Shown here: piece by piece, positions 8,497 through 17,026 of the stretch
Numbering within the stretch: position 1 is the stretch's first letter
Layout: the number at the start of each line of letters is the position of its first letter
Origin: an uncultured Paracoccaceae bacterium
Lineage (GTDB): Bacteria; Pseudomonadota; Alphaproteobacteria; Rhodobacterales; Rhodobacteraceae
Length of the DNA stretch: 64,000 bases
Direction: 5' to 3'
Assembly: GCA_947498985.1 (NCBI GenBank)
Contig: CANMMF010000009.1
Location: 124,001-188,000, forward strand
The notes under the pieces: generated by a model
Told to the model about the DNA's origin: nothing
Databases searched by the model: none
The model's input: the letters and a program-made list of their open reading frames with translations, nothing else
Position numbers and translations under genes: made by a program

Positions 8497-10371
8497 TCAC
8501 CCGGCGTCGCGCACCTTCTGCATTCGCGCTTTCAAATCCGCCTCCCAAAGCTCCAGACTGTCGCGGACCAGCTGCGAATAGGCGCTGTTTTCACTGAGCG
8601 GATCGTCACTTTCGATAAATGCCTGCGCGGTCTCCAGCATGGTCTTGCGGTCAAACTCCTCGAACACGCCGGTCAGCCGCTCCGCCTGCGCACGCGGGTA
8701 GCCGATGGCCTCGAACACCGAACGCGCGGCGCGGATCGAGCTGTCATAGGTCTCGCGAATGATATCGCGGCAGCCCGCTGACCAGAGATCGTAGACATGC
8801 CAGCGATCGATCGCGCGGGCCACCACATGCACCTGCGGATGGTGTTCGCTGACATGGCGCGCAAGCTCGGTCGCGGCGTCCTTGTTGTCGATGGCGATCA
8901 CCAGCACCTTCGCCTCGTCGATGCCCGCGGCGTGCAGCAGATCGGGGCGTGTGGCGTCGCCGAAATAGGCGCTCAGACCGAAGCGGCGCAGCATCGCCAG
9001 CTGTTCGTTGCTGTAATCGATGACGGTGGTCTCGTAATCGGCGGCCTGCAGCGCCCGGTTCACGATGCCGCCAAAGCGGCCATGCCCGGCGATGATGATC
9101 CTGGCGTCCGACGAGATCTCGTCGGCCTCCTGCGCCTGCTGGCGCGAATAGCGCGGCGCGATGAGCCTGTCGTAACAGATGAACAGCGCCGGCGTGAGCA
9201 GCATCGACAGCGCGACCACCAGCAGCAGCAGATCGGCGACCGGGCCCGGCACAACCGCGTTGGCGACCGTGAAGGACACCAGCACAAAGCCGAACTCGCC
9301 GGCCTGCGCCAGTCCGAGCGCAAAGAGCCACTTGTCTCCGCCTTCAAGCCTGAAGAGCGTGCCGAGCGCAAACAGCACGGCGGCCTTGAGCGCGATGAGG
9401 CCAAGGGTCAGCCCGACAATCAGCGCGAGGTTTGCGCCCAGCAGGGCAAAGTCGATGCTGGCCCCGACGGTGATGAAGAACACACCCAGGAAGATGCCCT
9501 TGAAGGGCGCGATGTCGCTTTCAAGCTCGTGCCGGTATTCGCTGTTGGCCATTACCACGCCCGCAAGGAAGGTGCCGAGCGCGGGTGACAGGCCCACCAT
9601 GGTCATCAAAAGCGCGATGCCCACAACCATCATCAGCGCGGTGCTGACAAAAAGCTCGCGCAGCCGCGCGCCCGCCACATACCGAAAGACCGGCCCGGTC
9701 AGATAACGCCCGGCCAGAATGACCAGCCCCACGGCGGCCAGCGTGACCAGCGCGGTCTGCCAGCCCGACAGGCCGTCGACAAGGCTCAGGTTCAGCCCCG
9801 CCTCGCCGTGCCCGTCACCATGCCCGTCGCCGTGATGCAGCGCTTCGGTGAGCTCGGGCAGCGCCAGAAGCGGGATCAGCGCCAGCATCGGGATCACCGC
9901 GATGTCCTGAAAGAGCAGGACCGAAAAGCCCGCCTGTCCGCCATCGCTGCGCATCAGGCCCTTTTCGTTCAGCGTCTGGGTCACGATGGCGGTCGAGGAC
10001 AGCGCGAAGATCAGGCCAATGGCAAGCGCAATCGTCCAGGGCTGCCCGAAGAGCATCGCCGCTCCCATCACCAGCGCTGCGGTCACACCGACCTGCAGAC
10101 CACCCATCACGAAGATCCGCGCGCGCATGGCCCAGAGCACTTTCGGCTGCATCTCCAGCCCGATCAGAAACAGCATCATCACCACGCCGAACTCGGTGAA
10201 ATGCTGCAATCCGACCACATCGACCCCGGCCCAGTGCAGCACCGGTCCAATCGCGATGCCCGCAATCAGGTATCCCAGCACAGAGCCCAGCCCGAAGCGG
10301 GAGGCCAGTGGCACGGCGATCATTCCCGCAAGAAACAGGGTGAAGGTGATGAACAGAAATTCAGCGGTCAT
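8497..10371 (-). CDS. KefB/KefC-type (CPA2) monovalent cation/proton antiporter with RCK domain
   Basis: 624 residues. About 12 hydrophobic segments span residues 1-390, with the CPA2 signatures GYLIAGIAIGP near the N-terminus and SSTAIVTQTLNEKG near residue 120. A TrkA-N (RCK) domain follows, with the Rossmann motif GHGRFGG near residue 428. The family exchanges K+ (or Na+) for H+ across the inner membrane, and Kef members protect against electrophiles. A histidine-rich cytosolic or periplasmic loop (HHGDGHGDGHGEAG, near residue 180) is unusual and may bind metal. No glutathione-binding KefF/KefG partner gene is adjacent. Convergent with the TetR gene. Confidence 0.9.
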   Translation of the reverse strand: MTAEFLFITFTLFLAGMIAVPLASRFGLGSVLGYLIAGIAIGPVLHWAGVDVVGLQHFTEFGVVMMLFLIGLEMQPKVLWAMRARIFVMGGLQVGVTAALVMGAAMLFGQPWTIALAIGLIFALSSTAIVTQTLNEKGLMRSDGGQAGFSVLLFQDIAVIPMLALIPLLALPELTEALHHGDGHGDGHGEAGLNLSLVDGLSGWQTALVTLAAVGLVILAGRYLTGPVFRYVAGARLRELFVSTALMMVVGIALLMTMVGLSPALGTFLAGVVMANSEYRHELESDIAPFKGIFLGVFFITVGASIDFALLGANLALIVGLTLGLIALKAAVLFALGTLFRLEGGDKWLFALGLAQAGEFGFVLVSFTVANAVVPGPVADLLLLVVALSMLLTPALFICYDRLIAPRYSRQQAQEADEISSDARIIIAGHGRFGGIVNRALQAADYETTVIDYSNEQLAMLRRFGLSAYFGDATRPDLLHAAGIDEAKVLVIAIDNKDAATELARHVSEHHPQVHVVARAIDRWHVYDLWSAGCRDIIRETYDSSIRAARSVFEAIGYPRAQAERLTGVFEEFDRKTMLETAQAFIESDDPLSENSAYSQLVRDSLELWEADLKARMQKVRDAG

Positions 10372-10715
10372 GGCGAGGTCCTTTGGCGCAGTCGGCTCAC
10401 GTTAACCTATCCGGCGCGCGGGCGGTGTTGTTTTGATGCGCCGTTGCGCTTGCGGTCCGGGGGCGGCTGGGAGGGGCCCGGTTTGCCGATCCGACGACAG
10501 TCCGGTCGGCAGTGACAGGGCGCGCGCTGCCGTTCGAAGTCCAGCGCGTTCGCATCAGCCCCAAGGCAATTGGAACCGCGGGTGCAGATTTTCGCCCTCC
10601 GGGCATGCTGCGTAAAGCGGCGCGGGCCTGCGGGCAGGCGCAGCGCCCCACGACCAAGCAGGGCGTGCAAGGAGCCCGCTCCCATCCGTCCAAAAGCACC
10701 CGACAGACACGCCGT
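10372..10715. other. Intergenic region, nothing recognised
   Basis: 344 bp between the antiporter start and the end of the FAD monooxygenase gene (both minus strand). It must contain the antiporter promoter. I see no RNA gene and no ORF with credible protein character. Confidence 0.4.
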
Positions 10716-12281
10716 CTAACCGCCGGTCGCCTGCAGGAGAACCCGGTCCGGCGCATCGCAGTGCTCTGCTGTCCAGGCGACAAACCCGTCGGGCCGCAGG
10801 AGGATCAGCGGTGCGCCGTAGATGCGCGCGACCTCCGGCGCGTCTTCGGCGCAGACCGTCAAGGGCACGTCCAAGGCCTTCGCGGCCTCTGCAAAGCCCG
10901 GATCCGCGCCCGACAGGGCCAGCAGCGTAAAGCCCGTGGCCGACAGGGTGCCCGGCACCGCACGCCCGCTGGGCAAGACCTGTGGCGGCAGATGGTGGCC
11001 GGGCGCGGCCTGCATCACATGTTGGCCAACCGCCGAAGGCGCGGTTTCCGCCGCGCCGATGACCAGCGGCGAGCCGCTGTAATGCGGACGGAACCCGCCG
11101 ATGCCGGAGCCCGCGGCGCCGGTCGCGCGCCTTGCCCAGGCCGCCTCGAAATCCGCCGTGTCGCGGGCAGGATCATGGGCGTTGATAAACGCGCGGTCGT
11201 CCTTGATGAATTGCTCGATGAACTGCGTGGCGGTCGAGGCAAAGACCGGACGGCGCTCCGCCTCGTAGCTGTCGAGCAGACCTGGCCCGCCATAACCCGC
11301 AAGGCGCGCCGACAGTTTCCAGCCGAGATTGCGCGCATCCTCGAACCCGGTGTTGATGCCGTAGCCGCCATAGGGCGGATGGCTGTGCGCGGCATCGCCT
11401 GCGATGAACACCCGGCCCGCGCGGTAGCTGTCGGCCAGCGTGATCCGCAGATCCCAGAAGCCGACATATTCGGTCTCCAGGGTCAGCGGTTCGCCGATCA
11501 CGCTCTGGATATAGCCGGTGAAATCGAAACGCGTCCGGTCGGTGTCGTCGGGGACCGGGGCGTGGAAAAAGAAGGTCTGGCCCCAGTCGACCATGCCGAA
11601 GAACTGCCAGTAACCGTCGAGATCGGGGTGGATGACGTTGTAGAACTGTTTGTCGGGGAACCGCGCCTGCACCAGATCGAACAGCGCTGGCGAGCGGAAA
11701 ACGATGAGCGCCATCAGCTTTTCGTGGTCCTGCCGCGTCTCGGTGATCCCGGCGGCGTCGCGCAGGCGCGAGCGGCTGCCCTCGCAGGCCACGGCATATT
11801 GCCCGCGCAGCGCCCGGGTCTCGGCGCCGCGTGTCATCTGCAGGGTCACGCCGCTGTCGTCCTGCGAGTGATCGACGGTGGTCCATCCGTAAAACGCATC
11901 GACGCTGGCCAATTGCGCCACCCGGGCGCGCAGCACCGCTTCGGTGGCGTATTGCGGCAGGCGTTCATTCTCGGCGCTGTAGAAAGGCGCGACGGAGGCG
12001 CGTTTGAACCAGTCGTAGTGATAGCCGGAGGTGAGCGTGCCATAAGCGGTGAGCCCGCCCAGCCCCACGCCTTTGGGGATGGTCTTGGCAGCGCGGATGT
12101 CGTCTTCCACGCCCCAGGCCGCCATGTGCTCCATCGTGCGCTGGGTGAGGTTCTGGCCTTTGGGGATGCGTGGCGGGGTCTCGTTGCGCTCGATCACCGC
12201 GACGCGGGCGCCGCGCTGCCCCAGTTCGATGGCAAGGCCAAGACCCACCGGGCCGCCGCCGGAGATGATCACGTCATACAT
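10716..12281 (-). CDS. FAD-dependent monooxygenase, phenol hydroxylase-like (PheA/TfdB/MhpA group)
   Basis: 521 residues. The N-terminal FAD Rossmann motif SGGGPVGLGLAIELGQRGA begins at residue 7. The second FAD signature GRVFIAGDAAHSHPP lies near residue 290, followed by the family's GYGINTGFEDARNLGWKL. The C-terminal 100 residues form a thioredoxin-like domain ending in LLRPDGFVAWTAE, as in class A flavoprotein hydroxylases acting on phenols, chlorophenols or hydroxyphenylpropionate. These enzymes use NAD(P)H and O2 to hydroxylate an aromatic ring. I start at the ATG 12279-12281 (AAGGGG upstream) because the preceding in-frame residues have no protein character. Divergent from the TauE gene and next to a haloaromatic-type cluster, so a role in aromatic catabolism is a reasonable inference; substrate unknown. 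Confidence 0.85.
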   Translation of the reverse strand: MYDVIISGGGPVGLGLAIELGQRGARVAVIERNETPPRIPKGQNLTQRTMEHMAAWGVEDDIRAAKTIPKGVGLGGLTAYGTLTSGYHYDWFKRASVAPFYSAENERLPQYATEAVLRARVAQLASVDAFYGWTTVDHSQDDSGVTLQMTRGAETRALRGQYAVACEGSRSRLRDAAGITETRQDHEKLMALIVFRSPALFDLVQARFPDKQFYNVIHPDLDGYWQFFGMVDWGQTFFFHAPVPDDTDRTRFDFTGYIQSVIGEPLTLETEYVGFWDLRITLADSYRAGRVFIAGDAAHSHPPYGGYGINTGFEDARNLGWKLSARLAGYGGPGLLDSYEAERRPVFASTATQFIEQFIKDDRAFINAHDPARDTADFEAAWARRATGAAGSGIGGFRPHYSGSPLVIGAAETAPSAVGQHVMQAAPGHHLPPQVLPSGRAVPGTLSATGFTLLALSGADPGFAEAAKALDVPLTVCAEDAPEVARIYGAPLILLRPDGFVAWTAEHCDAPDRVLLQATGG

Positions 12282-12331
12282 CGCCACGCCCCTTGCTTGA
12301 CTTGCCCGGGACAAACCGACAAGCACGCGCC

Positions 12332-13081
12332 ATGCCCGCGCTCGAGCCTTCTGCATATCTGGCGATCCTTATCGCCCTTTCGGTGGGCGGCATCCTCAAG
12401 GGGGCGACCGGGGCCGGGGTGCCGGTGATTGCGGTGCCGGTGATCGCGGCTTTTGTCGATGTGCGCTTTGCCGTGATGATCATGGTGATGTCGAACCTGC
12501 TGACCAATCTGCGCCAGCTCTGGACCTTTCGCGCGCACCAGATCGAGGGCGGTTTTGCCCTGCGTTTCGCGCTGGCGGGCGCGGTGGGGGCGCTGGTCGG
12601 GACGGTGTTTCTGGTGGTGCTTCCGGTGGCGGCGCTCTCGGCGATGCTGGCGGGCATCATCGTGGCATATGTCGGCCTGCGGCTGGCGCGCCCGTCGTTC
12701 CGGCTGTCGATGGCGGCGGGCTGGCGGCTGGCGTTGCCTGCGGGCGCGCTGGGTGGCGTCTTCCAGGGGGCGGCGGGCATCTCCGCGCCGGTCTCGGTGA
12801 GTTTCCTGAACGCGCTGAAGCTGGAACGGCCCACCTTCATCTTCACGATCTCGGCGTTTTTCGTCGCGATGGGCGCGGTGCAACTGCCCGCGCTGCTGGC
12901 CTCCGGTCTGATGACCCTGCCGATCCTCGGCCTCAGTGTTCTGGCGCTGGCGCCGGTGCTGGCCTTCATGCCGCTGGGCGACTGGCTGGGCAAACGCGCT
13001 TCGCCGGAGATGTTCGACCGGGTCATTCTGGTGTTCCTCTCGCTGCTGGCGCTGCGCCTTCTGGCACAGGTCGTGATGTGA
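12332..13081 (+). CDS. TauE/SafE-family membrane exporter
   Basis: 249 residues with about eight hydrophobic segments and the typical TauE/SafE start (GGILKGATGAGVPVIAVPVI) and repeat (GGVFQGAAGISAPVSV). The family exports sulfite, sulfoacetate or related organic anions. I choose the ATG at 12332; an upstream TTG at 12293 has no better ribosome binding site. Divergent from the FAD monooxygenase and convergent with TRAP transporter 1. The substrate is unknown, and its neighbours suggest an acidic catabolite rather than sulfite. Confidence 0.85.
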   Translation: MPALEPSAYLAILIALSVGGILKGATGAGVPVIAVPVIAAFVDVRFAVMIMVMSNLLTNLRQLWTFRAHQIEGGFALRFALAGAVGALVGTVFLVVLPVAALSAMLAGIIVAYVGLRLARPSFRLSMAAGWRLALPAGALGGVFQGAAGISAPVSVSFLNALKLERPTFIFTISAFFVAMGAVQLPALLASGLMTLPILGLSVLALAPVLAFMPLGDWLGKRASPEMFDRVILVFLSLLALRLLAQVVM

Positions 13082-13106
13082 GCCCCGCCGGGCCGAAACG
13101 CCTGGG

Positions 13107-14411
13107 TCAGCCGAACATGGAATTCGGCAGCAAGAGCGCGATCTGCGGCAGAAGGTAGACCAGCGCGAGCGCCGCCAGCATGGCGAACCAGAACGGCCAG
13201 ATGCCGCGGAAGATCGTGTTGAGCGACACGTCGTTTGCGATGCCCTTGACCACGAAGACATTGATGCCGACCGGCGGGCTGATCAGCCCCATCTCGAGCG
13301 CGATGACCATCATCACGCCGAACCAGATCAGATCGACGCCCAGCGTCTCGAGGATCGGCTGCGCCAGCGGCACGGTCAGCACCAGGATCGCAAAGCCATC
13401 CATGAACATGCCCAGGATGATGAACCCGGCGAGGATCGCGATCACCACCTCGGCCTTGGAAAAGCCCTGACCCTCGACCCATTGCGTGAGCGCGAAGGGA
13501 ATGCCGGTGAAGCCCACGAAGGTCTTGAAGACAAAGGCGCCGAAGAGGATCAGGAACACCGTGCCGGTGCTTTTCAGCGTGCCGAGCGTGACCTCGCGCA
13601 GGTTCTCCCAGGTGAAGGCGCGGCGGAAGATGGTCACCAGCAGCGCCAGAAACGCGCCGACGCCCGCCGCCTCCACAGCCGAGAAGACGCCGGTATAGAT
13701 ACCGCCGATGGTCAGCACGATGATGCCCACGATCCAGGAGGCGCGACCGAGCGCGCGGATGCGGTCGGGCAGGTCCACCCGGTCGGCCGATTGCGGCGCG
13801 TAATGCGGTTTGCGGAAAACCACGATCCAGATCGCGAGGACAAAGAGCGAGGTCAGCAGCAGCCCCGGCAGCACCCCTGCCATGAAGAGCCGCCCGATGC
13901 TCTGTTCGGTCAGGATGGCGTAGACCACAAAGCCTGCCGAGGGCGGGATCAGGATGCCCAGCGTGCCGCCCGCCGCGATGGCGCCCGTGGCCAGCCCGTT
14001 GTCATAGCGGTAGCGCTGCATCTGCGGCAGGCTCACCCGGCCCATGGTCAGCGCGGCGGCCAACGACGACCCGGAGAGCGCGGAAAACCCGGCGCAACCG
14101 ACAATCGTGGCCGAGGCCAGCCCGCCTTTCATGTGCCCGAACCAGCTGTGCGCCGCGTCGTAAAGGTCGCGCGACATGCCCGACACGCCTGCCAGATTGC
14201 CCATCAGGATAAAGAGCGGCAGGATCGTCAGCGGGTAATTGGCGGCTTCGGCAAAGATCTCTCCCGCAACCACCGGCAGCGCGGCGGGCGGGCGGATCAA
14301 GTAGATGCCAAGCGCGCCGATGGCCATCATCGCAAGCCCCACCGGCACCCGGATGAAGAGCAGCACAAACAGGCCCGCAAACCCCAGCGCGGCGATGGTT
14401 TCGCGATCCAT
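13107..14411 (-). CDS. TRAP transporter large permease (DctM type), transporter 1
   Basis: 434 residues, almost entirely hydrophobic, about 12 TMs, the usual DctM length. Characteristic stretches are GSSLAAALTMGRVSLPQM near residue 115 and GGTLGILIPPSAGFVVYA near residue 150. It is the sodium-coupled channel subunit of a tripartite importer for carboxylates and aromatic acids. Its ATG overlaps the stop of the small subunit gene by one base (TGATG), so the two are translationally coupled. Third gene of a P-Q-M operon. Confidence 0.93.
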   Translation of the reverse strand: MDRETIAALGFAGLFVLLFIRVPVGLAMMAIGALGIYLIRPPAALPVVAGEIFAEAANYPLTILPLFILMGNLAGVSGMSRDLYDAAHSWFGHMKGGLASATIVGCAGFSALSGSSLAAALTMGRVSLPQMQRYRYDNGLATGAIAAGGTLGILIPPSAGFVVYAILTEQSIGRLFMAGVLPGLLLTSLFVLAIWIVVFRKPHYAPQSADRVDLPDRIRALGRASWIVGIIVLTIGGIYTGVFSAVEAAGVGAFLALLVTIFRRAFTWENLREVTLGTLKSTGTVFLILFGAFVFKTFVGFTGIPFALTQWVEGQGFSKAEVVIAILAGFIILGMFMDGFAILVLTVPLAQPILETLGVDLIWFGVMMVIALEMGLISPPVGINVFVVKGIANDVSLNTIFRGIWPFWFAMLAALALVYLLPQIALLLPNSMFG

Positions 14412-14941
14412 CAGTCGGTGACCTCGTTGGGATCGGTGCCGTTCCAGTGCACCAGTCCGATGAGGATCTGCACCAGCACCCAGAGCGCGGTGAGGCCCAT
14501 CGCTGCCGACAGGACAAAGTAGAACGGCGGATGCGGGATCGACAGGTTCGAGGTGATCGCCCCGCAGGGCAGCCCGCAGCTGCCCTTCACCGCCAGCGCA
14601 TAGGCGGCGATGGCGAGGATGGTGCAGGACACCAGCCGTCCCGCCAGATCGGTGACCCGAGAGGCGCGCCGCCCCAGCACCATGGGCAGCACGTTGACCG
14701 ACACATGCCCGCCATTCACCGCCGCCCAGATCACCGAGGCCGCCACGACCAGCGTCATGGTCATTGTCGAGACATCCTCGATCCCGAAGATCGGGTCGCG
14801 CAGGACATAGCGGAAAAAGACCGACACGATGGTGACCCCGGCCAGCGCAAAAAGTGCCACCCCGCCCATCACCGCAAAGAGCCGCGCAATCACGCGCAAC
14901 CCCTTTTCCGCTGTCTGCAAGCCGTCGGGCGTCTCGCGCAC
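14411..14941 (-). CDS. TRAP transporter small permease (DctQ type), transporter 1
   Basis: 176 residues with four hydrophobic segments, as DctQ proteins have. I choose the GTG at 14939-14941, five bases after the stop of the binding-protein gene, because it gives the normal DctQ length. Starting further upstream would overlap the binding-protein gene with an arginine-rich stretch of no protein character. It joins the binding protein and the large permease. Confidence 0.85.
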   Translation of the reverse strand: MRETPDGLQTAEKGLRVIARLFAVMGGVALFALAGVTIVSVFFRYVLRDPIFGIEDVSTMTMTLVVAASVIWAAVNGGHVSVNVLPMVLGRRASRVTDLAGRLVSCTILAIAAYALAVKGSCGLPCGAITSNLSIPHPPFYFVLSAAMGLTALWVLVQILIGLVHWNGTDPNEVTD

Positions 14942-14946
14942 CGCGC

Positions 14947-15942
14947 CTACATGCCCTTGCCTTGCATCAGATCCATGACCTGCTGCCCGGTCATGCCTTG
15001 CCCCACTTCGGAGGCCAGCCATGCGTCAAGCGCGGGCTGGATCGCCGCTTCCCAGCGGGCGCGCTCATCGTCGGGCAGCTCGTAGACCTCGACGCCGTTT
15101 TCCTTCGAGACCTCGATCCCCCGCGCGCCGATCTTGTTGTAGGTCTCGGCGCCCTGCATGGAGAGCCACTTGCCGGAGGCTTCCTCGACCCAGGCCTTTT
15201 CCTGATCGCTGAGGCTGTTCCAGACATCGTTGCTCAGCAGCATCACAAAGGCAGAGCCCGCGCCGGTGACATTGGTGGTGATGTAATTGGCGGGCTCATA
15301 GAGCCGGAACGACAGCGCGCCGGACGAGCCGATGGAGATCACGTCGACCACGCCGTTCGTCAGGTTCTGGTTGATGACGCTGACCGGCTGCGACACCGCC
15401 GAGGCACCCAAAGCCTCGACAAAGGGGATGTCCTGCGCGGAGGTCACCCGCACCACCTTGCCTTCCATGTCCTCCATCGTGCGGATCGGCGCGTCCCTGG
15501 AGAACAGGATCGGCATCTCATTGGCCCAGAGCGCGAGGATCTTGGCGTCGAACTCCTTGCTGATCGGCTCATAGGCGCGCCACATCGCCTCGGTGCACTC
15601 GATCGCGTTAAAGCACATGCCCGGCGTCGTGACCGACGTGGTGATCGGAAAAAGCGGCTGGGTGTAGCCCGGCAAATGAAAGACGATATCGGCGACGCCA
15701 TCGAGCAGGATCGAGTATTGCTTGGGCGGGGAGGAGTTCAGCGCGCCGCCGGGGAATTGCGACACCGTCAACTCGCCGCCCGAGACCTCGGCCAGCTTTT
15801 CCGCAAACGGCGTGAAGACCGCGCCGTTCATCGGGTGTTTCGGCCCCATGAAATACGCAAGGGTCAGATCGCGCGCCTGCGCGGCCGTGGACATCGCGGA
15901 CAGCGCAAGCGCCCCCGCGAGCAACGTTGTCTTGATGGTCAT
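14947..15942 (-). CDS. TRAP transporter substrate-binding protein (DctP type), transporter 1
   Basis: 331 residues with a Sec signal peptide (MTIKTTLLAGALALSAMSTAAQA, cleavage after about residue 23; ARDLTLAY follows). The body is a DctP fold with FAEKLAEVSGGELTVSQFPGG near residue 50 and the conserved arginine region around residue 155 (EGKVVRVTS) that usually binds the ligand carboxylate. It delivers the substrate to the Q/M permease in the periplasm. GGAGG lies upstream of the ATG. First gene of the operon and divergent from the GntR regulator and dehalogenase operon, so the ligand may be a halogenated aromatic acid (inference). Confidence 0.9.
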   Translation of the reverse strand: MTIKTTLLAGALALSAMSTAAQARDLTLAYFMGPKHPMNGAVFTPFAEKLAEVSGGELTVSQFPGGALNSSPPKQYSILLDGVADIVFHLPGYTQPLFPITTSVTTPGMCFNAIECTEAMWRAYEPISKEFDAKILALWANEMPILFSRDAPIRTMEDMEGKVVRVTSAQDIPFVEALGASAVSQPVSVINQNLTNGVVDVISIGSSGALSFRLYEPANYITTNVTGAGSAFVMLLSNDVWNSLSDQEKAWVEEASGKWLSMQGAETYNKIGARGIEVSKENGVEVYELPDDERARWEAAIQPALDAWLASEVGQGMTGQQVMDLMQGKGM

Positions 15943-16270
15943 TGTCTTCCTCCCTCGTCGGATTGAGCTTGTCTGCCTGCGGCCCGGCTCTCCGCGCCGG
16001 GGCGTTTTCCTTTTGTCGCCCGGTCAGGCTCTTTGCGGCCTGTTGGCGCTGGCGCCCCTCGCGGCCGTTGCGCGGGGCCGGTTTCCCCGCATGATCGCCG
16101 AAGCTGCGGGCGCGTGTCTAGTTTGCGGTGATTCTGCGCCCGCCCGCTGGTTGACTGACATCCATAATCCGCATTTCGGATACAAAGTTAAGCGAAGATT
16201 CGGCCATTTTCGAAATTGATCGCTCGACAAGGCATATTGTGTATCCGATATTGAGCGTCGGAGGCACCCG
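15943..16270. promoter_or_regulatory. Divergent control region between TRAP 1 and the GntR/dehalogenase operon, with paired 9-bp sites
   Basis: 328 bp. The half next to the GntR gene is AT-rich and holds two copies of TGTATCCGA in opposite orientation, at 16240-16248 (forward) and 16176-16184 (reverse), 55 bp apart. The surrounding bases also agree partly. FCD-type GntR regulators usually sit next to their own operators, so these are the best candidates for coordinating the TRAP operon with the catabolic operon. GGAGG at about 16260 is the ribosome binding site of the GntR gene. Confidence 0.5.
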
Positions 16271-17026
16271 ATGGGATCCAGTACCGAGCATGTTCTTGCG
16301 GTCGTCAGACGACAGATTCTCGCCGGGGACCGGTCCCCGGGCGACAAGATATCGGAGGTGGGCGTGGCCGCCGATCTCGATGTCTCCCGCACGCCTGCGC
16401 GCACCGCGCTGGCCGCTCTCGAAGCCGAAGGGCTGATCGAAAAGCGCGACGGGCGCGGCTTCACGATCAAGTCGATCTCGGTCGCCGATGTCGAAAAGGC
16501 GATCCAGGTGCGTGCGGTGCTCGAAGGGCTGGCGGCCCGTACGCTGGCGGAAAACGGCATGTCGCCCGAGACCGAAACCCTGCTGCGGGGCTCCATCGCC
16601 ATGTCGCAGGAAATCCTCGAAACCGAGGCGCCGGAGATCGACTATATCGGCAGGTACCAGGAGGCCAACCGCGTCTTTCACGAGACCATCATGCAGCGCT
16701 GCGGCAATGAACTGGTCGGGCACGCGTTCGAGCGGATAGCACTTCTGCCGATGACGGCGCTGGGCACGCTTGCGTTTGACCAGACCACGCTCGAACGCCA
16801 GCGGATGCGGTTGACCGTCGGGCATTCGCAGCATGTCATCATCATGGATGCGCTGCTCAAACGCGACGGCCAGCGCGCCGAACGCATGATGATCGAGCAC
16901 AGCAACGCGACGCTGAATTACGGGCAGCTCTTTGTGGAAAACGGCGATGGCGTCGCCTGTCGTGCGCAGGATCCAGCAAAACCTTGCAGACGGGGGGGGC
17001 ATGGACACGGCGCAGCACTGGATTGA
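16271..17026 (+). CDS. GntR-family regulator with FCD ligand domain
   Basis: 251 residues. The N-terminal winged helix (about residues 5-70, with DKISEVGVAADLDVSRTPAR and EAEGLIEKRDGRGF) is GntR type. The all-helical FCD domain (about 78-225) keeps histidines (FHETIM, GHSQHV) that usually bind a metal which contacts a carboxylate effector. This type of regulator senses a pathway acid and is usually a repressor. Its 3' end overlaps the aldehyde dehydrogenase start by 26 bp, so it is co-transcribed with the genes it probably controls. Divergent from TRAP transporter 1. Confidence 0.88.
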   Translation: MGSSTEHVLAVVRRQILAGDRSPGDKISEVGVAADLDVSRTPARTALAALEAEGLIEKRDGRGFTIKSISVADVEKAIQVRAVLEGLAARTLAENGMSPETETLLRGSIAMSQEILETEAPEIDYIGRYQEANRVFHETIMQRCGNELVGHAFERIALLPMTALGTLAFDQTTLERQRMRLTVGHSQHVIIMDALLKRDGQRAERMMIEHSNATLNYGQLFVENGDGVACRAQDPAKPCRRGGHGHGAALD

